A stretch of 22,850 bases of DNA. Origin: Isotricha intestinalis. Lineage: Eukaryota > Ciliophora > Litostomatea > Vestibuliferida > Isotrichidae. Location of the stretch: the NCBI GenBank assembly GCA_023807065.1, contig JAJJLU010003957.1, positions 1-22,850 on the forward strand, read 5' to 3'. The notes under the pieces are model-generated. The model was not told the origin of the DNA and searched no databases. It was given only the letters and a program-made list of their open reading frames with translations. The position numbers were made by a program, and so were the translations under genes. This document shows positions 1 to 9,533 of this stretch, piece after piece (position 1 is the stretch's first letter; each line of letters starts with the position of its first letter).

Positions 1-589
1 GAAATAAATGATAATCAAAAATTAATAAATCAAAATAATGAAATGTTATTGAATAATTTAAAAAATTTGTCTCCAACAACATCTTTTGAAAATCAAATAA
101 ATAATAATCTTCATCCATTTAATATATTTGACTTTTCCAAAATGATAAATACTCAAAATAATAATAATATTTTATTTCAATCTTTGAACCCAAATTATTT
201 TATTAGATTATCCTTCATTTAATTGCATTTCAAATAATAATTTTTATCCTCAAGAATATTATCTTAATAATCCATTTAATGATTTTAAAATCAATTCATA
301 TTTTTCTGATAATAATCCTTTAAATCAGTATAATAAATATTGTAATGTAAAACATTTGTTTTTTCCTCCGACAATACAAAAAGATAAATTAATTCTTGAT
401 AATATAAATTATAAAACTTTTAATCCAATTATTCCTCACTCTACAAATTTATTTAATAATTATAATAATGAAAATAAAAATAAATTAGAAAGTCAAACAG
501 GAAATTTAAAAAATATGTTTAATGAATTAGCAAAACAAAAAGATATTAAAAAAGTCAATAATAACAAACAAGTAAATAATCAAAATTAA
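1..589 (+). pseudogene. 3' part of a frameshifted second copy of the 445-aa zinc-knuckle/coiled-coil gene
   Basis: The first frame from base 1 reads EINDNQKLINQNNEMLLNNL and continues until it fails at about 194-196. One extra T there shifts the message; the next frame then carries the matching C-terminal half to a TAA at 587-589. The encoded sequence closely matches the C-terminal half of the intact minus-strand gene at 6038-7375 (shared stretches such as SLNPN, QEYYLNN, TIQKDKLILDNINYK and LKNMFNELAKQKDIKKVN). It also lacks a few residues near the NNPL repeat present in the intact copy. It lies in the left arm of the large inverted repeat and its 5' part is beyond the window. The frameshift suggests a dead copy, although a single sequencing indel could give the same picture. 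Confidence 0.75.
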
Positions 590-1168
590 ACATTTTAATT
601 TTTTATTTTAATAAATAAACAGAAAATAATATAAAAAAATAAGGGGTATATAAATAATTAGGTATAGAAATAAATATTAGGTAAATAATAAAGAAAAATA
701 ATATTTTAAAAATAAAATAAAAATAATTAAAAAAATTAAAAAAGAATAAAAAAAATGATAAGGAATGAAAAATGTGAGACTTTGGACTGATTTTTTTAAA
801 CAATGAGATTTTTTATTCATATTTATTTTAATTATTTATTTAATCAATTTATATTTTCTTCTTATCTTTATTCTTTTTGTTTTTTATTACTTCATCTCTA
901 ATACTTCTTCTTCTTCCTCATTCTTCATCATTATCTCTTAGTTCCAATAAATAATTCATTTCAACGGTTCATTGTATATTCTTTATTATTAATATTTTCT
1001 AAACAAAAATAATTTGCACCCAGAAACATAAATAAATTTGTATATTATGTATTCATAAATAATAAATTTATTTTAAAAGAGTTAAGTTAAAATATTTATT
1101 ATTAATTTTAATTATTTATTTAAATTCCAAAATTTTAACTCAATATTTAACTTTTTTATTTAAACTGA
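1..1168 (+). repeat. Left arm of a large diverged inverted repeat
   Basis: Reading 6640 back to about 5453 on the minus strand reproduces bases 1 to about 1168. Base 1 pairs with 6640. Over the first roughly 137 bases I count about 5 mismatches, so identity there is near 96%, and indels accumulate further in. The arm covers the gene fragment, its 3' flank, the GAA-rich tract (opposite strand) and ends at the sequence AAACTGA (1162-1168). The match may continue beyond the left edge of the window. Confidence 0.85.
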
Positions 1169-1193
1169 CCCTATTTCTTATTTTCATTTGGAA
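590..1193. other. Intergenic A+T-rich stretch, mostly repeat arm
   Basis: No gene is supported here. The stretch lies mainly in the inverted-repeat arm. On the minus strand it holds a short open stretch beginning MNYLLELRDNDEE followed at once by TGA and a GAA/AGA run. The same short reading and the same TGA occur in the right arm (about 5655-5770 on the plus strand). Hydrophobic Phe/Ile/Tyr-rich translations of the T-rich tracts on either strand look like base-composition artefacts. Confidence 0.5.
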
Positions 1194-4117
1194 ATGTCAG
1201 ACTTTGATGAATTAATTGAAGAAGGACTGTATTATATTTTTAGTTCACTCAATCCTAATTATTCTCTCTCAATTCAAAATGACAAAATTAATCCTTATGC
1301 ACCTTTGACTCTTTCATATTTTCAAGATTCATTTTGTCAAGCTTTTTATTTTTCAAAAAACAAAGATAATTCTTATTTAATCATGAATATTAATTCTCTT
1401 AAAATAATAGGAGTAAATAATATTTATAATAATTCACCTATTATTCAAAATATTATCTCTCCTTCAAATAATTATAAATGGGAAATTGTAAGAACAAACA
1501 ATTATAACTTAAAAGAATATTATATTGAGCTTAAATATAATTATAAGAAAAGATTAGATTGTTTAAATAACTTTGCTTTTATTAATGATAAAAATGATCT
1601 TAGCCAATCTCAAAGATTTATGTTTCGATATTGTTTATATAATGTTCCAAAATCTAATCTTTGGCAAAAATGGGAAAGATATCATTGCAGAGAATTTTTA
1701 ATGAATAATGCATATGTCATCAGATCAGCCGAAAATGATAATGAAGTACTAAATTTAGATTTATTGAATAATAATATAACATTAAATTATTTTACTGGAA
1801 ATAAAGAACAAATATTTTTTATTCTTAAAGTGCAAAATAATTTTATTATGGCTCCTATTAATATTATGAATCTTATGAAAAATGGATTAACATCTGTAAC
1901 TAAAATTTTGGGATTAAAAAATTCTCTAAAGATGATTGAAATAAAAGATGATTTATTTGATTTTTACGGAAATCGTTTATATAGAATATCAAGTGCAAAT
2001 TCAAATATATATCCAAATTATAATTTATTTCAATTTAATTATAATACAAATTTACCCCAAAAAGTTTATTTTAGTCGAGTTACTTGTTTTATTTTCAAAA
2101 AATATATATTACAAACTTTAAATAATCATTGTTATGGTGATAGAATTAATTTTAAATATAAATATATTTTAGACTATGATTTAGATGGTATTATCAATCT
2201 CAATTGTATATCAATAGATAAGAATACTAAATATATCTCTGATAATGTCTTTAAGAATTTCAAAAATTTAACAATGATAAAAATAAATATTGAATGGATT
2301 AATAAATTTAATACATATAATATAATTTCATTAGAATTAAATGATAATATTTCTAGGCTTGATTTAAATTTATTAAAATCTTTAAAAAATTTAAATGAAT
2401 TACATTTACCTCTAAGTATTATTAAAATTATTGGTTCTTATACCTTAAATATTCCTAATTTAAAGAAATTAGAGTGTGATCCAAAATTATTAAGATATTT
2501 TGAAGGAATAAATTTAGAAGTTTTAATGGTTCATAAAGATATCAAACAAATTTCTTTTAATCAAAATTTTTATCCTTTTGAGAATATTAATTCAAAAATT
2601 TTAATTTTATTTGAAAATTTAGTAAAAATTCAGCAAGGTATTTTTGATTACTCTTCTTTAAATGACATAATATGTTGTGTTCATCATGTTAAATATTTAA
2701 ATAAAAATAACGAAAATGCCATTATTTTAAAACACGATAAAGAAGACACAATTTATTCAAATACCTTTGAAAATTTTATAAATTTAAAAGTTGTAATATT
2801 ATCTAAAAATATAAGAAAAATAGAATCTAAAGGATTTAACAATTGTAAAAATTTATTGCATGTAAAGTTACCTGAAAATTGCATAAATATAATATGGGAT
2901 TCTTTCTTTAAATGCGATAAATTAGAAATTGAATGTAAAAGCGAAATAAAAACAAAATTAGAACAAATTGGTACAATAAATAAAAAATCAATTACAAAAA
3001 AAGATTTAGAGAATTATACTTCAGTTGAAGGTCTTGAAATTAATTTTGATGCTAAAGTACAGGGTAACTCTTTAAAATATTTAACTGATCTAAAAACGAT
3101 AAAATGTAATCCAGAAATTTTAAATAAATTACCATTAAATAAATATAATGAAAATAATATAACGGCATTAGTAATTCAAAATGGAACAAAACAATTAACA
3201 AAAGAAATGTTTAAATATTGCTTAAATTTAGAATATATTTCTATCCCATTATCAGTAGAAAAAAATAGAAGAAGGAGATTTTGATGTGATCCAATATATT
3301 TAAATTATTTTAATAATCAATATATTACAACATTTTTTATAAAAGAAGGAATTAAATCTATTTATAAAGACCATTATAAGGATAATAAATATATTCAAAA
3401 TTTAATTATTCCAAATAGTGTTAAATATATAGAAGAAGGTGCACTTTATAATTCAAAAACGGTTTTAATTTTTACAATGTGAAGATAAATGGAATAGTAA
3501 TAAATATTTCCCTTTTAAGTATGAAATAAAGGAAGGAACAAAAATAATAGACCCAGAAATTTTTAAAGTCTAAAGACATTAATTATTCCTAATTCTGTTA
3601 AGACAATTTTTCCTTTTACTTTTGCAAAATCTAGGGGAATACAAAATTTAAAATGTTCTCCAGAATATATTAAATTTTTAAATGTGAAACATGTTAAAGT
3701 TTTAATATTACCTGAAGGTGTAGAGAATTTGAATAATAATAATTTAAAAGGATTTGCAAAATTTAATTTATTTAAGCTTACCAAATAGCATAAAAAATAT
3801 TGAAGAAAATCAAAAATATTTCAAATGATATATCAAATAAAATCCCAGAAGTAAAATTAAAATTAGAAAGTACAATTAAATTTAGAGAAGTAACAGAAAG
3901 ATTATTAGAAATATATCAAAATATAGAAAAAAATATGAAGAAGAATTAAGAAGAAAATAATTAGAAGACAATATAATTTAAAATCAAGAGAAAAATATAT
4001 AAAGATGCAATAAAATCTCCTGAATTAGAAAAAAGAAAAAAATTAAAAAGTGCTAAAATTTTTTTAAAGATTCTTAAACAATTTATTGAAACAATTAAAT
4101 TAAAGCTCAAACATTAA
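1194..4117 (+). pseudogene. BspA-type leucine-rich-repeat protein, 5' two-thirds open, 3' third broken
   Basis: The ATG at 1194 (MSDFDELIEEG) opens an uninterrupted frame of about 695 codons to TGA at 3282-3284. From about residue 330 on it shows BspA/LRR_5-style repeats, for example FINLKVVILSKNIRKIES and FNNCKNLLHVKLPENCINI, with a recurring Cys-Asn/Asp-Pro link. The N-terminal part (YVIRSAENDNEVLNL ... GNKEQIFFI) weakly recalls a ricin-type beta-trefoil. After 3284 more repeats follow in changing frames (IQNLIIPNSVKYIEEGALY, SLKTLIIPNSVKTI, VKVLILPEGVENL, LPNSIKNIEEN), ending in a Lys-rich helical tail (SPELEKRKKLKSAKIFLKI) and TAA at 4115-4117. I see breaks near 3255-3290, 3475, 3565, 3775, 3800, 3945 and 3985. 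In this family the repeats form a solenoid, often on surface proteins; no signal peptide is visible. The open part could still make a truncated protein. Confidence 0.75.
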
Positions 4118-4194
4118 TTTATCTAAAATTTGAATTAAATCATTTAGTAAGCTTAATTTTTTTTTTGATTGGAATTTATGTAATTATTTCATAA

Positions 4195-4545
4195 TTAAAA
4201 ATTTAATTTAATTATTCACCCCATAAGAAAAAAAAAATTAATATATGTTTAATTTTATTATTTCCCTTTTTTTACTAAATTTCTTTTTCTTTCATTCACT
4301 TATTTAATTATAATTTACCCCAAAAGAAAAAAAAATTAATATATTCTTAATTTATTATTTTATAATCCCTAAATTTCATTTCTTTATTTAATTATTTAAT
4401 TCAAATTTACCCCAAAAGAAAAAAAAATAAATATAGTCTTAATTTTTTTATTTACATTTTTTTCCTTATTTTAATTTTTTTATTTAATTATTTAATTCAA
4501 ATTTACCACAAAAGAAAAAAAAATTAATATATTCCTTAAAAATAA
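4195..4545. repeat. Tandem repeat, about 95-nt unit, four copies
   Basis: A core reading roughly AATTTACCCCAAAAG, then a run of A, then TTAATATA recurs with its CCC at about 4219, 4318, 4410 and 4505, giving spacings of 99, 92 and 96 nt. The fourth copy has ACCACAAAAG. Between cores lie T-rich tracts ending in TATTTAATTATTTAATTC. The array sits directly downstream of the broken LRR gene and has no coding potential. Confidence 0.75.
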
Positions 4546-5193
4546 ATAGGTTGATTTAAAATTGAAAAATAATTTTTTATTTCAAAAAAAAAAAAATTAT
4601 AAACATCCTAAAAAAGTTCAAAACTAAGTCAGATAAAAAAGGTTTGGAAATTTTTGATTTATCATTATTTTGTTATAATCATTTATTGATGTTGTATAAT
4701 TTTTTAATATTATTTTAGACATTAGATTTTCTCTTTACATAATTTCAAGATAAATAATATCCTTTTTTTATTTAGTTTAAATGTTATTTTTTATATTTAA
4801 TTGTGTGATAAAATAATATTATTTTAAGGTTAATTCTGTTTAATTAATTATAATCATTTTTACATTTTATTTACATATTAAAGAATAATTATTTTATTCA
4901 TTTCTTTTTAAAAATAATGAAATCTAAAAATCTCATTAAAATATAATATTATATTAAATTAATAATATTATTTTAAGGATTTGACAAATTAATTTATATA
5001 TTATAAAATATTTGTGAAATGAATTCTATTATTTACAAATAAAATATATTTTTTTTTCTTATTTTTTGAAAAAAATAAAACGAAATGCAAAAAATAAAAG
5101 TTAACAAACAAAGATAAAATATAAAAAAAACAAACAAAAATTCAAAAAAAAATATAAAAAATCTACAATTATTGATTCCAATATTAAAAATAT
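4546..5193. other. Non-coding A+T-rich stretch
   Basis: I see no gene. A short motif AATAATATTATTTTAAGG occurs twice (about 4813-4830 and 4961-4978), in otherwise unstructured A+T sequence with long A runs. Confidence 0.45.
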
Positions 5194-5497
5194 TTAAAAA
5201 TCACCATCAATTAATTTATTAAGAGTTTTTTGAGTTTCTTTAGCTTATTTTTTATATTCTTCCAAATTACTATTTGAAGTATTAATAGTTGTTAATAGAA
5301 TATAACAATCATCAAGAAGAGATTGAGGAAGAGAATCATTTAAAGCAATAACTTTATCTTTAAATTGTTTAAGATAAGCTGAATATAATAAGAAAAGATT
5401 TTCAAAATCACCATCTAATTTACATTTTTAGTTATATTATCTAATGAACGATTCAGTTTAAATAAAAGAGTTAAATATTGAGTTAAACTTTTTTTAC
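5194..5497 (-). pseudogene. 5'-truncated, broken remnant of a small helical protein gene
   Basis: Minus-strand reading gives SLTQYLTLLFKLNRSLDNIT, then KNVN, a one-base frameshift, then KLDGDFENLFLLYSAYLKQF, DKVIALNDSLPQSLLDDCY, LLTTINTSNSNLEEYKK, an in-frame TAA where CAA would fit, and AKETQKTLNKLIDGDF before the final TAA at 5194-5196. There is no ATG. The helical, polar composition and codon choice argue for genuine former coding sequence. I do not recognise the family. The first 15 or so codons are shared with the left arm of the inverted repeat (about 1130-1168), where the reading is cut off at the arm boundary, so the repeat junction lies inside this old gene. Confidence 0.6.
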
Positions 5498-6640
5498 TTT
5501 AAATAAGTAATTAAAATTAATAATAAATATTTTAACTTAACTATTTTCAAATGTTTGTGAAGACTTAATGTATAAAATTATTTATATTTCTGAACGTAAA
5601 TTATTTTTATTTAGAAAATATTAACAATAAAGAATATACCATGAACCTTTGAAATGAATTATTTGTTGGAGCTAAGAGACAATGATGAAGAATGAGGAAG
5701 AAGAAGAAGAAGAAGAATTAGAGATGAATTAATAAAAAACAAAAAGAATAAGGAGAAGAAGAAAATATAAATTGATTAAATAAATAATTAAAATAATTAT
5801 GAATAAAAAATCTCATTGTTTTAAAAAATCAGTCCAAAGTGTAACATTTTTCATTCCTTATCATTTTTTTTTATTCTTTTTTAATTTTTTTAATTATTTT
5901 ATTTTTAAAATATTATTTTTGTTTATTATTTATCTTATATTTTTTTCTATACCTAATTATTTATATACCTCTTATTTTTTATATTATTTTCTGTTTATTT
6001 ATTAAAATAAAAAATTAAAATGTTTAGTTTTGATTATTTACTTGTTTATTTTATTGACTTTTTTAATATCTTTTTGTTTTGCTAATTCATTAAACATATT
6101 TTTTAAACTTCCTGTTTGACTTTCTAATATATTTTTATTTTCATTATTTAGATTATAATTATAATTATAATTTAAATTTGTGGAGTGAGGAATAATTTGA
6201 TTAAAACTTTTATAATTTATATTATCAAGAATTAATTTATCTTTTTGTATTGTCGAAGGAAAAAACAAATGTTTTATATTACAATATTTATTATATTGAT
6301 TTAAAGGATTATTAATCATTAGAGGATTATTATCAGAAAAATTTGAAGTGTTTTTAAAATCATTAAATTGATTATTAAGATAATATTCTTGAGGATAAAA
6401 ATTATTATTTGAAATGCAATTAAATGAAGGATAATCTAATAAAATATTTGGATTTAAAGATTGAAATAAAATATTATTATTATTTTGAGAATTTATAATT
6501 TTGGAAAAGTCAAATGAATTAAATGGATGAATATTATTATTTATTTGATTTTCAAAAGATGATGTTGGAGACAAATTTTTTAAATTATTCAACAACATTT
6601 CATTATTTTGATTTATTAATTTTTGATTATCATTTATTTC
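5453..6640 (-). repeat. Right arm of the large diverged inverted repeat
   Basis: This is the reverse-complement partner of 1-1168. It contains the first codons of the 5194-5497 remnant, a GAA-rich tract (5695-5720), a shared T-rich stretch, and the C-terminal half of the intact 445-aa gene. About 4.3 kb of unique sequence separates the arms. Divergence by substitutions and indels shows it is not a recent or artificial mirror copy. Confidence 0.85.
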
Positions 6641-7375
6641 AGTTTTGTTTAATTCTTTAATTTGATTTATTAAATTTTGTATTTTTTCATTTTTCATTTT
6701 ATCATCATTTATTAAAGAAATAGTTTTTTTAAACATTTCATTTTCTTCTAGAATTGAATTGTATAAATTTAAATAAGAATCTTTAATATTTTTTAAAAGA
6801 TTTTTACATAAATTTATTTTTTCATTGAATTGTGGAAATTGACTTTTATTTTTATCTAAGATATCTAAAGTTATTTTATTTATTACTTCTTCTATTTCAA
6901 TTGAGTTTTTAATATTTGATTCATTTATATCTTCTAATTTTTTTAAAAAAGAATTTATAAAATATTGATAAATTAGATTTGGAATTTCTTCTTTTATATT
7001 ATTAATTTTCTTTATAAATTTTAATACCCCTGATGTTATTATTTCTTTACATATACATTCTTTACATAAATTATTTATTATAATATTTTCGTTTAAAAAT
7101 AAGTTTTTTATTATTTCTATATTTATAGTATTAAATTTAAATTTAATAACTTCTTCAAATAAATAATTAATAAATTCATCTGTATTTTTTATAAATTTTA
7201 CGTTTTCTTTTCCACACTCTTTACATTTTCTTAATTCATTATTTGTTTTTTTGATTTTATTATCTTCACTGATGATCTCATTATTTTCATTTTCATTTCT
7301 TTCTCTTTTTGTATTAAGAAAAAAATGAATTGTTTTTGTATCATTTTCAATGTCTATTTTATTTTTTTTTTCCAT
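6038..7375 (-). CDS. Asn-rich protein with two CxxC pairs and helical region (445 aa)
   Basis: The frame runs from ATG at 7375 to TAA and is intact. The N-terminus is charged. Two pairs of cysteines, C51-x2-C54 (KCKECGKEN) and C104-x2-C107 (NLCKECICK), are spaced like a zinc-binding ribbon or knuckle with a long insert. Residues about 110-250 are Lys/Glu/Ile/Asn-rich and likely helical or coiled coil. The C-terminal half is Asn-rich and low complexity, ending in a charged segment (LKNMFNELAKQKDIKKVNK). No membrane segment or signal peptide is seen. I do not recognise the family; a zinc-stabilised scaffold is possible but unproven. The C-terminal half lies in an inverted-repeat arm whose other copy is broken. 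Upstream, the gene is divergent from MON1 across about 340 bases. Confidence 0.75.
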   Translation of the reverse strand: MEKKNKIDIENDTKTIHFFLNTKRERNENENNEIISEDNKIKKTNNELRKCKECGKENVKFIKNTDEFINYLFEEVIKFKFNTINIEIIKNLFLNENIIINNLCKECICKEIITSGVLKFIKKINNIKEEIPNLIYQYFINSFLKKLEDINESNIKNSIEIEEVINKITLDILDKNKSQFPQFNEKINLCKNLLKNIKDSYLNLYNSILEENEMFKKTISLINDDKMKNEKIQNLINQIKELNKTEINDNQKLINQNNEMLLNNLKNLSPTSSFENQINNNIHPFNSFDFSKIINSQNNNNILFQSLNPNILLDYPSFNCISNNNFYPQEYYLNNQFNDFKNTSNFSDNNPLMINNPLNQYNKYCNIKHLFFPSTIQKDKLILDNINYKSFNQIIPHSTNLNYNYNYNLNNENKNILESQTGSLKNMFNELAKQKDIKKVNKINK

Positions 7376-7560
7376 TTTCTTGTATAAAAAATAAAAATAA
7401 ATTGAAAGTCCAATAAATATTATTAATAAAAAAAGTCAAGAAACAGAACATACAATAAATTAAATTCATTAAAAAAAAAATAAAAATTTATTATAATTTT
7501 TGAAAATAAAAAATTTAAAAATAAATTAAATTCTTTTATTTTCTTTGTTAATTTTTCTTT

Positions 7561-7697
7561 ATTGAAGGAATTGTTGATAAAGATCATTTTCATATACCAA
7601 GTAATGACAATTCAAAATTAACAGTATTAATAATTTTAATTAGATTACTATTTGCAGCTATCAAAAATTTATTAATGATATATTAATTGAAAAATAA
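7561..7697 (+). pseudogene. Orphan 3' coding fragment upstream of MON1, probably with a 20-nt intron
   Basis: An open stretch reads IEGIVDKDHFHIPSNDNSKL. A GT...TAG segment at 7624-7643 (20 nt) looks like a micro-intron. Removing it gives ...SKLT-ITICSYQKFINDILIEK and TAA at 7695-7697; unspliced, the frame runs to TAA at 7684-7686 with a more hydrophobic, less convincing end. An in-frame TAA at 7549-7551 lies just upstream, and there is no ATG on the plus strand between 7376 and 7561. It is therefore either the 3' relic of a lost gene or an exon whose upstream part I cannot find. It ends 14 nt before the MON1 start. The family is unknown. Confidence 0.4.
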
Positions 7698-7711
7698 ATA
7701 AAATTAAATTT

Positions 7712-9319
7712 ATGGAAAATATAAAGATCACAGACAATTACTTTCCATTAAATTCAGATAAAAAAAAAGAAGAAGAAAAGAAAGAAATTTCAGAAAGTTC
7801 AAATGATGAAAGAAAAAAAAAAGAATTTTCATTTTTACCTGAAACTAACAAAACAGAAATACCAAAAGAAGTAAATGAATCAAAAGAACAATTAAACAAA
7901 TACACTCAGAAAATATTAAATAAAACAAAAATAAATAAAGAAATGAAATTAGAACAATTTTTTGAAAAAAATAGACATTATTTTATAATGACAGATGGAG
8001 GAAAACCAGTATATTCAAGATATGGAGATGAAGTAGAAAATTCAACAATTTTTGCAACAATAAGTGCAATAATAACTAAATTTACTATATTTAATAGTAC
8101 TGATGAAAAAAAAGAAGAAATTAATATCATTTCAAATTCAAAAAATGTTATTGTATTTCTTAAAAAAGGAGCTTTAATTTTTATAGTTTTATCAAAAAAA
8201 AATGATAGTATTAGTTTATTACAAAGTCAACTTGAATATCTTTTTCAACAATTAATGTCAATTTTAACAAATAACTTTTATCAGAAATTAGAAGATAATC
8301 CTTCAAAATGTTTAACAGCAATGAGTGATACAGAAGTTTTATTTGAAAATATGATAAAATATACTTCTCATACTTTTGCTTCTTTATTTAATTCTTTTCA
8401 AGTATTAAAATGTGATTTCAGAGAAAAATTAAATAAAATATGTGAAGATAATTTAGGTAGAGCTCGTTTAATTTTAATATTAACAATTAATGAAATAATA
8501 AGCTTAGCACATGATCCTAATATTAAAATAGTTCCTTCAGATATTATATTAATTCAAAATTTAATTTCTTCTTCTGAAAGTTTAAGAGAAACTGAAACAT
8601 GGGTACCAATATGTTTACCTGGAATATCAAATGAAGGTTATTTACAATTATATTGTAAATTCGATGATTTGGGAATTGGAATTTGTTTTCTTACTGAAAA
8701 TATGGATCCTAAATATTTTATGGAATTTCAAGAACAAAATAATAAAATAGGAGATATTTTAATGGGAGAAAGTTTAAATGATAAAATTGTAGCTTTAATT
8801 CCTAATAAAATTAATGAAGATAATATTGATATTAATGATGATGAATTATTAAATGCTTTAGTTGATAAAATTGAAATTGCTTTTAATAATGATAAAAATA
8901 ATATGAAAAGAAATAATACTCTTTTAAAAAATCAAACAAATTTTAATTCTTCACTTAACTCAAAAAAAGATATTTTTGATGATGTTATTTGTGGTTTATG
9001 TCATCATAAAACATTAAATCAGTTTTTCCCTATTAAAATTAATAATAATTTTAGAAATATTAATAAATCTGAAAAAGAAATATTAAGAGAATATAATAAG
9101 TTATTTGATAAATTGCATTTATATAATTTTGACAAAGAGCATTTCTTTCATGTTGAAAAAGGAGAATATTATACAAATGCGATTCTTCAAAATGACAATT
9201 ATATTTTAATTTGTTCATTTAACTTTTTCACTGAAATAGATGATGCATTCATGAAAATGAAAAATATTGTAAAGCAAATAAAAAAAGAAGAAAATAAATA
9301 TTTTATTATTTACAAATAA
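7712..9319 (+). CDS. MON1: Vacuolar fusion protein MON1 homolog
   Basis: This is a MON1-family protein of 535 aa, close to the usual length. MON1 pairs with CCZ1 as the guanine-nucleotide exchange factor that loads Rab7 on late endosomes and vacuoles. After a charged, disordered N-terminus (1-80) comes the first longin-type domain with the family signature HYFIMTDGGKPVYSRYGDE (about 89-107) and KKGALIFIVLSKK. A second domain follows (about 235-330: NLGRARLILILTINEIISLA, ETWVPICLPGISNEGYLQLY, DDLGIGICFLTE), then a disordered Asn-rich linker, then a third domain (about 430-535: DVICGLCHHKTLNQFFP, FHVEKGEYYTNAILQNDNY). The start is the first ATG after stops, and the family signature begins about 88 residues in. 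No intron is needed. Confidence 0.93.
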   Translation: MENIKITDNYFPLNSDKKKEEEKKEISESSNDERKKKEFSFLPETNKTEIPKEVNESKEQLNKYTQKILNKTKINKEMKLEQFFEKNRHYFIMTDGGKPVYSRYGDEVENSTIFATISAIITKFTIFNSTDEKKEEINIISNSKNVIVFLKKGALIFIVLSKKNDSISLLQSQLEYLFQQLMSILTNNFYQKLEDNPSKCLTAMSDTEVLFENMIKYTSHTFASLFNSFQVLKCDFREKLNKICEDNLGRARLILILTINEIISLAHDPNIKIVPSDIILIQNLISSSESLRETETWVPICLPGISNEGYLQLYCKFDDLGIGICFLTENMDPKYFMEFQEQNNKIGDILMGESLNDKIVALIPNKINEDNIDINDDELLNALVDKIEIAFNNDKNNMKRNNTLLKNQTNFNSSLNSKKDIFDDVICGLCHHKTLNQFFPIKINNNFRNINKSEKEILREYNKLFDKLHLYNFDKEHFFHVEKGEYYTNAILQNDNYILICSFNFFTEIDDAFMKMKNIVKQIKKEENKYFIIYK

Positions 9320-9533
9320 CAATAATAATATTATAAAAATAAATAAAAAAAAAAATAAATTTAAAATATTACCAAAAAAAATAAAAATAAAGATAAAAAT
9401 AAAGAAAAAGAAATACTTTTAATTGATAATTGATTATAATATAAAAATAAGAGATACAATTATCAAAAAAAGAAAATTTAATTTATTATAATTTATTAAA
9501 TTTTAAATAAAAAAAATTAAATAAATTTTGTGA

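Noticed and set aside
603..803. 66-codon hydrophobic minus-strand frame and its mirror at 5799-6005
   Set aside because: Phe/Ile/Tyr-rich translation of a T-rich tract; the two arms keep different frames, and the DNA match is explained by the inverted repeat.
3563..3784. Minus-strand 73-codon frame in the LRR pseudogene
   Set aside because: The plus strand carries clear LRR repeats in this segment, so the minus frame is a shadow.
4318..4514. CCCCAAAA words resembling a ciliate telomere unit
   Set aside because: They are single units spaced about 95 nt apart inside a minisatellite, not a tandem telomeric run, and one copy is ACCACAAAA.
1..6640. Inverted repeat as a whole-genome-amplification chimera
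   Set aside because: Such chimeras give near-identical arms; these differ by several percent with independent indels.
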